Assembly: GCF_900108955.1 (NCBI RefSeq)
Contig: NZ_FNYA01000005.1
Coordinates: forward strand, 1 to 64,000
Reading direction: 5' to 3'
Length of the DNA stretch: 64,000 nucleotides
Source of the DNA: Flavobacterium terrigena
GTDB taxonomy: Bacteria > Bacteroidota > Bacteroidia > Flavobacteriales > Flavobacteriaceae
Of this stretch, positions 32,370-41,305 are shown one piece after another. Positions within the stretch are counted from its first letter, which is position 1. Each line of letters begins with the position of its first letter. The position numbers and the translations under genes are program-made. Below the pieces are notes generated by a model. It searched no databases. It was not told where the DNA came from and worked only from the letters and a program-made list of their open reading frames with translations.

Positions 32370-34670
32370 TTATTTTTTCGCTTTTACCTTTAACTGGTTT
32401 TTCTTCTTTTCTTGTGCATCAACTACAGCAACTGCAGCCATATTCACCATTTCTTCTACACTTGCACCCAATTGGAAAATATGTACCGGTTTTTCTAATC
32501 CCATCATAATTGGTCCGATTGAAACCACTTTATCTAATTCTTTCAGCATTTTGTAAGTAATATTTGCCGCATCTAAATTAGGAAAAATTAAGGTATTAAC
32601 CTTTTTATTGGCTAATTTTGAAAAAGGAAACTTACTTTTTAGCATATCTGGATTTAAAGCGAAGTCGGTTTGAATTTCTCCATCAACAATTAATTCAGGA
32701 TAATTTTCATGTAAAATATTAACCGCTTGTCTCACTTTTATAGCACTTTCATTTGAAGAAGAACCAAAATTTGAAAACGAAATCATCGCAATAACAGGTT
32801 CAATTCCAAACATTCTTACCGTTTTAGCCGTCATCAAAGCAATTTTTGCTAATTCTTCTGCCGTTGGGTTTGGATTAATCGCTGTATCCGACAAAAATAA
32901 TGGACCGCGCTTGGTGTTCATGATATTTGCTGTAGCAATTCGGCTTACACCTTGTTGTCTGTCGATTAATTCCATTACCGGTTTTACAACTGTAGGATAA
33001 CTACGAGAATATCCAGTAACCAAGCAATCAGCATCACCTGTATTTATCATCATTGCCGCGAAATAGTTACGCTCACGCATCCATTTTTGAGCATCTAATA
33101 ATGAGGTTCCTCTACGTTGTCTGGTTTTCCAGAAATACTGAGCGTATTTTTCTCTGGTTTTATCTTCATCTTTAGATTTCGGGTCGATGATTTTTAATTC
33201 TGCATCAAAACCAATTTCTTCTTTTAATTCTTGAATAATTTCTAAATTTCCTAATAAAATCGGAATTCCAATTCCTTCTTCATGTACAATTTGAGCGGCT
33301 TTTAATACATCTAATTGATCAGCTTCTGCAAACACAATTTTTTTAGGGTCGGTTTTCGCTCTATTGAAAAGTAATTTTACAATTTTATTATCACCACCTA
33401 AACGTTCTTGTAAATCATCGGCATATTTTGCCCAATCTGTAATTTCAATATCGGCTACACCACTTTCCATTGCTGCTCTTGCTACTGCTGGAGAAATGGT
33501 TGAAATTAATCGTGGGTCAAATGGTTTCGGAATGATATAATCTTTACCAAAAACCAATTTCTTTTCGCCATAAGCTATATTTACTTGTTCTGGTACAGGT
33601 GTTTTTGCTAATTGTGCCAAAGCTCTAACGGCAGCCATTTTCATCGCTTCATTAATTTTTCGAGCTCTAACATCTAAGGCGCCACGGAAAATATATGGAA
33701 ATCCTAATACGTTATTTACTTGGTTTGGATAATCAGAACGACCAGTTGCCATAATGATATCTTCACGTGTATTAATCGCCACATTATAATCAATTTCCGG
33801 TTCCGGATTGGCCATAGCAAACACAATTGGATTCGGCGCCATGGACAATAACATTTCTGGTTTTAAGATATTTCCAACCGATAATCCTAAGAACATATCG
33901 GCATCTTTTATTATTTCAGATAATGGTCCTGGCTCACAACCTTTTGCATATCGCATTTGTAATTCGGAAACATCATCTCTACAAGTTGTTAGCAAACCAT
34001 TTACATCAAACATGTATAAATTTTCAGGTTTTACACCTAATAAAACATACAAATTTGCACAAGCTAAAGCAGCTGAGCCTGCTCCTGAAACGACCACTTT
34101 TATTTTAGTTATGTCTTTTTCTGCAATTTCCAATGCATTTAAAAGTGCTGCTGAAGAAATAATTGCTGTTCCATGTTGGTCGTCATGCATAACAGGAATA
34201 TTCAATTCTTCTACCAATCTTCTTTCAATTTCGAAAGATTCTGGCGCTTTGATGTCTTCTAAGTTAATCCCACCAAAAGTTGGCGCAATCGCTTTTACCG
34301 TTTCTACGAATTTATCAATATCTGTCGCATCGACTTCAATATCAAAAACATCAATATCTGAAAATATTTTAAACAGTAAAGCTTTTCCTTCCATTACTGG
34401 TTTTGAAGCTTCCGGACCAATATCTCCTAAACCTAAAACGGCGGTTCCATTAGAAATTACGGCAACTAAATTTCCTTTAGCTGTATATTTATAAACATTC
34501 TTTACATCTTTTGCGATTTCCAAACACGGCTCTGCCACTCCTGGTGAATAGGCCAAAGACAAATCTCGTTGGGTTGCATATTTTTTAGTAGGCACCACCT
34601 GAATTTTTCCAGGCGTTGGTTTGGCGTGATATAGTAGGGCTTCTCTTCTTTTATTATTACTTTTAGACAT
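32370..34670 (-). CDS. maeB: NADP-dependent malic enzyme with phosphotransacetylase-like domain
   Basis: Converts malate to pyruvate and CO2 with NADPH production. The 766 residues are a fusion: the malic enzyme part (about 1-430) has Y-S-P-G-V-A-E-P-C near the start, N-G-T-A-V-L-G-L-G-D-I-G-P and V-V-S-G-A-G-S-A-A-L-A-C-A for nucleotide binding, and D-D-Q-H-G-T-A at the metal site. The C-terminal part (about 440-760) is a phosphate acetyltransferase-like domain (F-A-E-A-D-Q-L-D-V-L-K-A-A, L-F-L-S-D-T-A-I-N), which in MaeB enzymes acts mainly in allosteric control. First gene of a likely maeB-ruvA-sprA unit. Confidence 0.95.
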   Translation of the reverse strand: MSKSNNKRREALLYHAKPTPGKIQVVPTKKYATQRDLSLAYSPGVAEPCLEIAKDVKNVYKYTAKGNLVAVISNGTAVLGLGDIGPEASKPVMEGKALLFKIFSDIDVFDIEVDATDIDKFVETVKAIAPTFGGINLEDIKAPESFEIERRLVEELNIPVMHDDQHGTAIISSAALLNALEIAEKDITKIKVVVSGAGSAALACANLYVLLGVKPENLYMFDVNGLLTTCRDDVSELQMRYAKGCEPGPLSEIIKDADMFLGLSVGNILKPEMLLSMAPNPIVFAMANPEPEIDYNVAINTREDIIMATGRSDYPNQVNNVLGFPYIFRGALDVRARKINEAMKMAAVRALAQLAKTPVPEQVNIAYGEKKLVFGKDYIIPKPFDPRLISTISPAVARAAMESGVADIEITDWAKYADDLQERLGGDNKIVKLLFNRAKTDPKKIVFAEADQLDVLKAAQIVHEEGIGIPILLGNLEIIQELKEEIGFDAELKIIDPKSKDEDKTREKYAQYFWKTRQRRGTSLLDAQKWMRERNYFAAMMINTGDADCLVTGYSRSYPTVVKPVMELIDRQQGVSRIATANIMNTKRGPLFLSDTAINPNPTAEELAKIALMTAKTVRMFGIEPVIAMISFSNFGSSSNESAIKVRQAVNILHENYPELIVDGEIQTDFALNPDMLKSKFPFSKLANKKVNTLIFPNLDAANITYKMLKELDKVVSIGPIMMGLEKPVHIFQLGASVEEMVNMAAVAVVDAQEKKKNQLKVKAKK

Positions 34671-34693
34671 ATGTAATCATTTGCATCAACTTA

Positions 34694-34722
34694 CAAAGAT
34701 AAAAGAAGCAATCAAATAACAA
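34694..34722 (-). promoter_or_regulatory. Promoter of maeB-ruvA-sprA (TTG-N18-TATCTTTG)
   Basis: On the minus strand TTG (complement of 34720-34722), 18 bases and TATCTTTG (34694-34701) fit the flavobacterial consensus; the -7 box ends 24 bases before the maeB start. Confidence 0.7.
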
Positions 34723-34837
34723 TAGCGATTATTTAAAAAATTACGATTTCTTTTGTGAATTAATTTATAATACTTTAAAAAGAATATTCTTACGCTACTG
34801 CGCGAATTAATTAAAGATTATATTTTCAGAAAAAGAA

Positions 34838-35860
34838 TTAAAAAAGTTCTCCTTGGTTTAAGCCTTTAATTCGTCCTAAATGTTTGTAGGCTTTTTCAGT
34901 AGCTTCACGGCCACGAGGCGTTCGCATTAAAAATCCTTCTTGAATTAAGAATGGTTCGTATACTTCTTCAATAGTTTCTCCGTTTTCTGATACAGCTGTG
35001 GCTAAAGTAGTTAGTCCAACTGGCCCGCCTTTGAATTTATCAATTAAGGTTGATAAAATTTTATTGTCCATTTCGTCCAAACCATTTGCATCTACATTTA
35101 GGGCTTTTAGGGCATAACGAGCAATTTCAATATCAATTTTTCCGTTTCCTTTTATTTGTGCGAAATCTCGAACTCTTCGTAACAAAGCATTAGCGATACG
35201 AGGTGTTCCTCTACTTCTACCTGCAATTTCAATGGCTGCTTCTAAGTCGATAGGCACATTTAAAATTCCAGAACTTCTTTCTACAATTGTCGCTAATAAT
35301 TCGGTGTTGTAATAATGTAAACGACTTTGAATTCCGAAACGTGCACGCATTGGAGCGGTTAACAATCCAGAACGAGTGGTCGCTCCGACTAAAGTAAACG
35401 GATTTAAGTTGATTTGAACCGAACGCGCATTTGGTCCTGATTCAATCATGATGTCGATTTTATAATCTTCCATGGCGGAATACAAGTATTCTTCCACAAT
35501 TGGTGATAAACGATGAATTTCGTCAATAAACAAGACATCTCGTTCATCCAAATTGGTAAGTAAACCTGCTAAATCGCCTGGTTTATCTAAAACTGGACCT
35601 GATGTAATTTTGATTCCCACACCCAACTCGTTCGCTAAAATACTTGCCAAAGTTGTTTTTCCTAATCCGGGAGGACCGTGAAAAAGGGCGTGATCAAGTG
35701 CTTCGCCTCGCTGATTAGCAGCAGCAACAAATATTTTCAAATTTTCAAGCACGTGGTCTTGCCCTGCGAAATCGTCAAAACTTAACGGTCGCAATGCTTT
35801 TTCAATATCTATTTCTTGCGGTGTAAAACGCTCTTTGTTGGGATCTAAATTTTCATTCAT
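34838..35860 (-). CDS. ruvB: Holliday junction branch migration ATPase RuvB
   Basis: Hexameric motor that moves Holliday junctions together with RuvA. The 340 residues contain Walker [11 protein letters not shown] (about 60-69), Walker [10 protein letters not shown] (about 109-117), sensor-like V-G-A-T-T-R-S-G, and the winged-helix C-terminus ending [21 protein letters not shown] at 35865-35872 (minus strand) lies only 4 bases before the ATG, so if it is the promoter the message would be almost leaderless. Confidence 0.97.
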   Translation of the reverse strand: MNENLDPNKERFTPQEIDIEKALRPLSFDDFAGQDHVLENLKIFVAAANQRGEALDHALFHGPPGLGKTTLASILANELGVGIKITSGPVLDKPGDLAGLLTNLDERDVLFIDEIHRLSPIVEEYLYSAMEDYKIDIMIESGPNARSVQINLNPFTLVGATTRSGLLTAPMRARFGIQSRLHYYNTELLATIVERSSGILNVPIDLEAAIEIAGRSRGTPRIANALLRRVRDFAQIKGNGKIDIEIARYALKALNVDANGLDEMDNKILSTLIDKFKGGPVGLTTLATAVSENGETIEEVYEPFLIQEGFLMRTPRGREATEKAYKHLGRIKGLNQGELF

Positions 35861-36013
35861 GTTACAAATATAATATTAAGTTAGGAGTTGGAAGTTGGGA
35901 GTTGGAAGTTTTTTTATTTTAACATATAAGTGATATAAGTTTTAAACACATAGACACATAATTTAGATTGTGGATAAAGTCACTCCGCTCAACATAGAGC
36001 ATTTAAGTTTTTG

Positions 36014-36065
36014 AACACAGATTGGAGAAATTTCTAAAATTTTAATAATTTCTCCAATCTGTGTT
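36014..36065. repeat. Perfect 19-bp inverted repeat
   Basis: AACACAGATTGGAGAAATT at 36014-36032 and its exact complement at 36047-36065, with a 14-base AT spacer containing AAAATTTT. It lies in the 423-base region between the divergent ruvB and DUF4286 genes, without a T run that would make it an ordinary terminator. The rest of 35861-36013 holds short direct repeats of GGAGTTGGAAGTT and no gene. Confidence 0.7.
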
Positions 36066-36077
36066 GTTGCTATTTAG

Positions 36078-36210
36078 TTGAGGATTTTGTAATTGAAATG
36101 CGGATGCTCGCATGAGGGATTGCAGTGGAGCTCTTTTTTGTTCCGTTTTTCTCGGGACAAAAAAAGCGGGAACGGAAAGCCCGACCCAAAGGGGCACGCC
36201 CAAATAATAT
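36078..36210. repeat. GC-rich structured intergenic element
   Basis: A stretch with far higher GC than its surroundings: GGGCGTGCCCCTTTGGGTCG on the minus strand, then a hairpin TTTGTTCCG / CGGGACAAA (plus strand, near 36130-36160) and ATGCG-GATGCT-CGCAT near 36099. An open minus frame of 69 codons across it has no protein-like features. I recall this kind of element as common in Flavobacterium intergenic DNA; what it does is not known to me. Confidence 0.5.
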
Positions 36211-36237
36211 TGATTTTTTCTGAAATTGTTATAGATA

Positions 36238-36267
36238 TTGAGTTTTGACATTTAAAAAGTATCTTTG
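36238..36267 (+). promoter_or_regulatory. Promoter of the DUF4286-rsmA-mgtE unit (TTG-N19-TATCTTTG)
   Basis: TTG at 36238-36240 and TATCTTTG at 36260-36267, 15 bases before the ATG at 36283, fit the flavobacterial consensus. Confidence 0.65.
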
Positions 36268-36282
36268 TAAAAAATTAAGCAC

Positions 36283-36609
36283 ATGATTATTTATAATGTT
36301 ACCATAAACATTGACGAAAGCGCGCACGACCAATGGTTAAATTGGCTGCAAACGAAACATATTGATGAAGTTTTAGCGACGGGTTGTTTTTATAAAGCGA
36401 AACTTTCTAAAGTTTTAGTGGAAGAAGAAATGGGCGGAACTACGTATTCTGTTCAATATTTTGCGGAAAGCAACGAAAAATTACAAGATTATTACAAAAC
36501 ATATGCGGCTAAATTGAGAGAGGAAGGTATGCGTTTGTTTGGCGATAAAATGTTAGCGTTTAGAACGGAATTAGAAGTCATTAACGAGTTTTACGGTAAC
36601 GGAAACTAA
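36283..36609 (+). CDS. DUF4286 family protein
   Basis: A 108-residue cytoplasmic protein of unknown function: M-I-I-Y-N-V-T-I-N-I-D, then W-L-x-W-L-x-x-K-H-I-D-E-V-L-A-T-G and Y-F-A-E-S-N-E-K-L-Q-D-Y, matching DUF4286, an alpha/beta (ferredoxin-like) family of Bacteroidetes. It precedes rsmA by 75 bases, an arrangement I believe is conserved in the group, which hints at a link to rRNA maturation but proves nothing. Confidence 0.82.
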   Translation: MIIYNVTINIDESAHDQWLNWLQTKHIDEVLATGCFYKAKLSKVLVEEEMGGTTYSVQYFAESNEKLQDYYKTYAAKLREEGMRLFGDKMLAFRTELEVINEFYGNGN

Positions 36610-36684
36610 TTAGATTTACGAATTACGATTTCGGATTTACGATTTGGGAATTGCAAAATTGGAAGAATAAAAAAATAAAAATAT

Positions 36685-37461
36685 ATGTCAGTTAAAGCCA
36701 AAAAACACTTAGGTCAGCATTTCCTTACGGATGAAAATATTGCGCAACAAATTGCAGATTCGTTAATTGGTTCTAACTATTCTAAAGTTTTGGAAATTGG
36801 TCCAGGAATGGGTGTTTTAACCAAATACTTATTGGAAAAACCATACGAAACGTATGTGGTAGAAATTGATAAAGAATCAGTGGACTATTTACAAGCGCAT
36901 TATTTAAAATTAGCGAACAATATTTTCTCATTAGATTTTTTACGACACGATTGGCAAACGGCTTTCAAAAACGAACAATTTGCTATCATTGGGAATTTCC
37001 CTTATAATATTTCGACACAAATTGTGTTTAAAACTTTGGAATTGAGAGATCAAATTCCAGAATTTTCTGGTATGTTTCAGAAAGAAGTTGCGGAACGTAT
37101 TTGTAGTAAAAAAGGAAGTAAAGTCTACGGAATTTTATCTGTATTAGCGCAAGCTTTTTACGATGTAGAATACTTATTTACGGTTCCACCGACGGTGTTT
37201 AATCCGCCACCAAAAGTAGATTCTGGTGTGATGCGAATGACTCGAAAAGAAAACTACGAATTGCCTTGTGATGAAAAACTATTGTTTAAAGTCGTAAAAA
37301 CGGCATTTCAACAGAGAAGAAAAACCTTACGAAACAGCTTAAAAAGTTTAAATTTATCTGAAAAATTACAAGAAGATACTATCTTTGCACAAAGACCAGA
37401 ACAATTGTCAGTTGAGGAATTCATTGCCTTAACTCAAAAAATAGCTGCCGATGGAATTTAA
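36685..37461 (+). CDS. rsmA: 16S rRNA (adenine1518/1519-N6) dimethyltransferase
   Basis: Dimethylates two adjacent adenines in the 3' end hairpin of 16S rRNA during small-subunit maturation. The 258 residues have K-K-H-L-G-Q-H-F-L at the start, SAM motif [10 protein letters not shown] (about 37-46), E-I-D-K-E-S, and the catalytic N-F-P-Y-N-I-S near 105-111 (N-L-P-Y in most homologues). The C-terminal helical domain has [12 protein letters not shown]. Its stop overlaps the mgtE start by 11 bases. Confidence 0.96.
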   Translation: MSVKAKKHLGQHFLTDENIAQQIADSLIGSNYSKVLEIGPGMGVLTKYLLEKPYETYVVEIDKESVDYLQAHYLKLANNIFSLDFLRHDWQTAFKNEQFAIIGNFPYNISTQIVFKTLELRDQIPEFSGMFQKEVAERICSKKGSKVYGILSVLAQAFYDVEYLFTVPPTVFNPPPKVDSGVMRMTRKENYELPCDEKLLFKVVKTAFQQRRKTLRNSLKSLNLSEKLQEDTIFAQRPEQLSVEEFIALTQKIAADGI

Positions 37462-38803
37462 AATCAGTAAAGAACTTATCACGCAAATAGAAACTTTAGT
37501 ACAACAAAATAATATTGTTGAATTAGAGAGCATTTTGCATGAAATTCACTTTGCTGATATAGCGGAAATTATGAATGATTTGGATACTCCCGAAGCCATT
37601 TATATTTTCAACTTATTAGATTCTGAAATTACCGCAGAAATATTACTAGAATTAGATGATGAAGTTCGTGAAAACATTTTACGAAGTTTATCAGCTAAAG
37701 AAATTGCAGAAGAGCTTGACGAATTAGATACGGATGATGCGGCAGATATTATTGCCGAATTACCACAATCTAAAAAAGCACAGGTAATTTCTGAGCTGGA
37801 AGATGTTGAGCATGCTAAAGATATTGTTGACCTTTTACGTTATGACGAAAATACCGCTGGTGGTATCATGGCGAAAGAGTTAGTAAAAGTGAACGAAAAC
37901 TGGAACGTATTAACTTGTGTGAAAGAAATGCGTTTACAAGCAGAAAACGTGACTCGCGTTCATTCCATTTATGTGGTGGATGACGAAGACCGTTTGAAAG
38001 GACGTTTATCGTTGAAAGACTTATTAACGACTTCTACCAAAACACAAATTAGCGACATTTACATTAAAAAAGTGGACTACGTTAGAGTAGAAACCAAAGA
38101 TGTAGAAGTAGCCAGAATCATGCAAAAATATGACTTGGAAGCCATTCCGGTTATAGATGAACTAGACAGATTAGTCGGTCGAGTTACGATTGATGACATT
38201 ATTGATATTATTAAAGAAGAAGCCGATAAAGATTACCAGCTAGCAGCCGGTATCTCGCAAGACGTTGAAGCGGATGATAGTATTTTAGAATTAACTAAAG
38301 CGCGATTGCCTTGGTTGGTTTTAGCTTTATTTGGTGGATTTATTTCTGTAAGAGTCTTAGGTGTTTTTGAACCGATGATGCACAGTCACAGAATGTTGTT
38401 GTTTTTTACACCACTTATTGCGGCAATGGCTGGAAATGTAGGTGTACAATCGAGTGCGATTGTGGTACAAGGTTTAGCAAATAATTCTATTACAGGAAGT
38501 TTATGGAACCGACTACTAAAAGAATTATCGTTAAGTTTATTAAATGGAAGCATATTAGCCATTATTTTAATACTAGGCACACATTTCTTACTTGGTTACG
38601 AATTTATCATTGGTATAACCGTTTCAATAGCTTTATTAAGCGTTATTGTAATTGCTTCACTTATTGGAACATTCATTCCGATAGTTTTAGACAAATATGG
38701 TGTTGATCCAGCATTAGCAACCGGACCATTTATTACAACTAGTAATGACATTATGGGAATTATCATTTACTTCTCTATTGCCAGAATGGTTTTGGGAATT
38801 TAA
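37451..38803 (+). CDS. mgtE: MgtE-family magnesium transporter
   Basis: Magnesium-gated Mg2+ channel in the inner membrane. The 450 residues have an acidic N-domain (about 1-130, including [16 protein letters not shown]), two CBS domains (about 135-255, with [12 protein letters not shown] and [11 protein letters not shown]), and five transmembrane helices from about 285. [17 protein letters not shown] is the pore signature. Translationally coupled to rsmA (11-base overlap). Followed by a clear terminator. Confidence 0.95.
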   Translation: MEFKISKELITQIETLVQQNNIVELESILHEIHFADIAEIMNDLDTPEAIYIFNLLDSEITAEILLELDDEVRENILRSLSAKEIAEELDELDTDDAADIIAELPQSKKAQVISELEDVEHAKDIVDLLRYDENTAGGIMAKELVKVNENWNVLTCVKEMRLQAENVTRVHSIYVVDDEDRLKGRLSLKDLLTTSTKTQISDIYIKKVDYVRVETKDVEVARIMQKYDLEAIPVIDELDRLVGRVTIDDIIDIIKEEADKDYQLAAGISQDVEADDSILELTKARLPWLVLALFGGFISVRVLGVFEPMMHSHRMLLFFTPLIAAMAGNVGVQSSAIVVQGLANNSITGSLWNRLLKELSLSLLNGSILAIILILGTHFLLGYEFIIGITVSIALLSVIVIASLIGTFIPIVLDKYGVDPALATGPFITTSNDIMGIIIYFSIARMVLGI

Positions 38804-38829
38804 ATTTACTTTTCAGAATATTTAATATA

Positions 38830-38856
38830 AAAAAACCAGTGAGAGCTGGTTTTTTT
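38830..38856 (+). terminator. Terminator after mgtE
   Basis: AAAAAACCAG, TGAGAG, CTGGTTTTTTT: 10-bp stem with T run, about 26 bases after the mgtE stop. Confidence 0.8.
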
Positions 38857-38924
38857 GTTTGGTTAGTTTGTGGGCTCAGATTGTAAATCTCCTGTATCAG
38901 GTTTAACATCCATTATTTTTTTGA

Positions 38925-39320
38925 TTATTTCAAAACTTGATAATTAATACCTTTTGCTCTTATCATAAAGTCAGATTCACTATTTAATTTCAAACCTTCA
39001 TTAAATATATCAGGAAAAAAATCAATAATAATAAAATCATCTTGTTTTATTAATAAAGCTGAATTCACAACTAAAGCTGAAAACGGATTATTCTCAATTA
39101 ATCTAAATTCTATAACATCTGTTAAAACTAGCTTAATTGACTCAAATTGATAATCATTATAAGCATTCATACACCTGATAAAAACCTCAATCTTACCATC
39201 ATTCTGATTAGAACGTTCATAACAAATTTTACTAATTAATGAATCAGAAAATGATTCATATCTATTTAATATTTCTTCTATCATATAAAAACTATTACCA
39301 ATATTTTTTGGAGCTAACAT
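38925..39320 (-). CDS. Hypothetical protein, possibly immunity-like
   Basis: A 131-residue acidic soluble protein without signal peptide or membrane segment: M-L-A-P-K-N-I-G-N-S-F-Y-M-I-E-E-I-L-N-R-Y-E-S-F-S-D at the start, then I-E-V-F-I-R-C-M-N-A-Y-N-D-Y-Q-F-E-S-I-K-L. The pattern of short strands with alternating acidic residues looks like small immunity proteins of polymorphic toxin systems, but no toxin gene is adjacent, and the assignment is only an impression. It sits alone between mgtE and the coxA terminator. Confidence 0.6.
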   Translation of the reverse strand: MLAPKNIGNSFYMIEEILNRYESFSDSLISKICYERSNQNDGKIEVFIRCMNAYNDYQFESIKLVLTDVIEFRLIENNPFSALVVNSALLIKQDDFIIIDFFPDIFNEGLKLNSESDFMIRAKGINYQVLK

Positions 39321-39476
39321 GACAAAATATGACTACCTCGATATCCTGAATCTTAAGAACCAAATATTGACATTTAATATCAAAGACCCACTTCCAAAGT
39401 CTTCACATTTACAACGCATCAACAATAATGTAAATCCAAATATACAAAACGCACCACGATTCATTCCACAAAAAAA

Positions 39477-39503
39477 GTCCCAATTTTCATTGGGACTTTT
39501 TTT
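39477..39503 (-). terminator. Terminator of the ACIII/aa3 oxidase operon
   Basis: GTCCCAAT, TTTC, ATTGGGAC with long A/T runs on both sides, 7 bases beyond the coxA stop on the minus strand. Confidence 0.88.
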
Positions 39504-39509
39504 AATATC

Positions 39510-41276
39510 TTAGTGATGTAACTCTACTTCACCTTCTTTCATTGGTGTTGTTTGCGGTACGAAATCTTCATCATGACCAGGCTTACTGTAGTCATATGGC
39601 CAACGGTGTACAGCTGGGATTTCTCCTGGCCAGTTTCCGTGCATGTGCTCTACTGGTGCAGTCCACTCTAAAGTAGTTGAACGCCATGGGTTCATTGGTG
39701 CTTTTTTACCTTTGAAAATGCTATAGAAGAAGTTCCAGAAGAAAACCAATTGGAACGCTGCTCCAACAATAGCGAACATAGTAATTAATACGTTTGTATC
39801 TGCTAACTCATCAAATAATGGGAAGTTAGAGTTGGTATAGTATCTTCTTGGTAAACCTGCCATTCCAATAAAGTGCATTGGGAAGAAAACTCCGTAAGCA
39901 CAGATTGCAGTTACCCAAAAGTGGATATAACCTAATGTTTTGTTCATCATTCTTCCGAACATTCTTGGGAACCAGTGGTAAACCCCAGCGAAGAATCCGT
40001 ATAATGCTGAAATACCCATTACTAAGTGGAAATGCGCTACTACGAAATACGTATCGTGAACGTTAATATCCAACGTACTGTCTCCTAAAATGATTCCAGT
40101 TAAACCTCCAGTGATGAAAGTAGAAACTAAACCAATTGAGAATAACATTCCAGGGTTTAATTGTAAGTTACCTTTCCAAAGTGTAGTAATGTAGTTAAAC
40201 GCTTTTACAGCAGATGGAATTGCAATTAATAATGTTGTAAATGTAAATACCGAACCTAAGAATGGATTCATACCTGAAATAAACATGTGGTGACCCCAAA
40301 CGATTGTAGATAAGAATGCAATTGCGATGATAGAAGCAATCATGGCTCTATAACCGAAAATTGGTTTTCTAGAGTTTGTTGCAATTACTTCAGATGTAAT
40401 ACCTAATGCAGGTAATAATACAATATATACTTCAGGGTGACCTAAGAACCAGAATAAGTGCTCGAATAATACTGGAGAACCACCTTGGTAATGTAAAACT
40501 TCACCTTTAATAAAAATATCTGATAAGTAGAAAGAAGTTCCGAAACTTCTATCGAAAATTAATAATAATGCCGCAGAGAACAATACAGGGAATGAAATAA
40601 CTCCGATAATAGCCGTTACGAAGAAAGCCCAAACTGTAAGTGGCAATCTTGTCATTGTCATACCTTTCGTTCTTAAATTAATAACAGTTACGATATAATT
40701 TAACGAACCCATTAATGAAGACGCAATAAAAATAGCCATAGATACTAACCATAAAGTCATACCCATCCCAGAACCAGGAATTGCTTCAGGTAATGCAGAA
40801 AGTGGTGGATAAATTGTCCAACCTGCAGATGCAGGACCAGATTCAACAAATAATGAACTAATCATAATTACACATGAGATAAAGAACATCCAAAATGATA
40901 ACATATTCATGAAACCAGATGCCATATCCCTTGCTCCAATTTGCAATGGAATAAGTAAGTTACTAAAAGTACCCGATAATCCCGCAGTTAATACGAAGAA
41001 TACCATGATAGTACCGTGAATAGTTACTAAAGCTAAGTAAATATCATTTCTCATAACTCCACCTGGAGCCATTTTTTCTCCTAAGAAAATTTTAAAAACT
41101 TCAAAAGATTCTTCAGGCCAAGCAATTTGCATTCTGAAAAACAAAGATAAAACTACCCCTATAATTCCCATTAATAACCCTGAAATTAGGTACTGCTTAG
41201 CAATCATTTTATGGTCAATACTAAAAATATATTTAGTAATGAAAGTGTCTTTATGATGACCGTGATCGTGTGACAT
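39510..41276 (-). CDS. coxA: Cytochrome c oxidase subunit I (aa3)
   Basis: Catalytic subunit that reduces O2 to water and pumps protons. The 588 residues have about 12 transmembrane helices with the heme and copper ligands in the expected motifs: the first heme a histidine in H-G-T-I-M-V-F-F, CuB site W-F-L-G-H-P-E-V-Y and H-H-M-F-I-S-G-M, and H-D-T-Y-F-V-V-A-H-F-H for heme a3/heme a. The H-P-E-V-Y histidine and tyrosine are the cross-linked pair. The N-terminus (M-S-H-D-H-G-H-H) and the C-terminus (E-L-H-H) are His-rich. Last gene of the act-cox operon. Confidence 0.97.
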   Translation of the reverse strand: MSHDHGHHKDTFITKYIFSIDHKMIAKQYLISGLLMGIIGVVLSLFFRMQIAWPEESFEVFKIFLGEKMAPGGVMRNDIYLALVTIHGTIMVFFVLTAGLSGTFSNLLIPLQIGARDMASGFMNMLSFWMFFISCVIMISSLFVESGPASAGWTIYPPLSALPEAIPGSGMGMTLWLVSMAIFIASSLMGSLNYIVTVINLRTKGMTMTRLPLTVWAFFVTAIIGVISFPVLFSAALLLIFDRSFGTSFYLSDIFIKGEVLHYQGGSPVLFEHLFWFLGHPEVYIVLLPALGITSEVIATNSRKPIFGYRAMIASIIAIAFLSTIVWGHHMFISGMNPFLGSVFTFTTLLIAIPSAVKAFNYITTLWKGNLQLNPGMLFSIGLVSTFITGGLTGIILGDSTLDINVHDTYFVVAHFHLVMGISALYGFFAGVYHWFPRMFGRMMNKTLGYIHFWVTAICAYGVFFPMHFIGMAGLPRRYYTNSNFPLFDELADTNVLITMFAIVGAAFQLVFFWNFFYSIFKGKKAPMNPWRSTTLEWTAPVEHMHGNWPGEIPAVHRWPYDYSKPGHDEDFVPQTTPMKEGEVELHH

Positions 41277-41305
41277 AATAATTATATTATTTTTTGAATC
41301 TTAAT

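Noticed and set aside
33808..34494. Long 228-codon plus-strand frame inside maeB
   Set aside because: Exactly antisense to the conserved nucleotide-binding region of malic enzyme; a frame shadow.
36042..36251. 69-codon minus-strand frame
   Set aside because: It reads through the GC-rich structured repeat and one arm of the 19-bp inverted repeat; no protein-like composition or start signal.
39319..39513. Plus-strand 64-codon frame before coxA
   Set aside because: Runs into the coxA terminator hairpin and lies in AT-rich spacer; composition is not protein-like.
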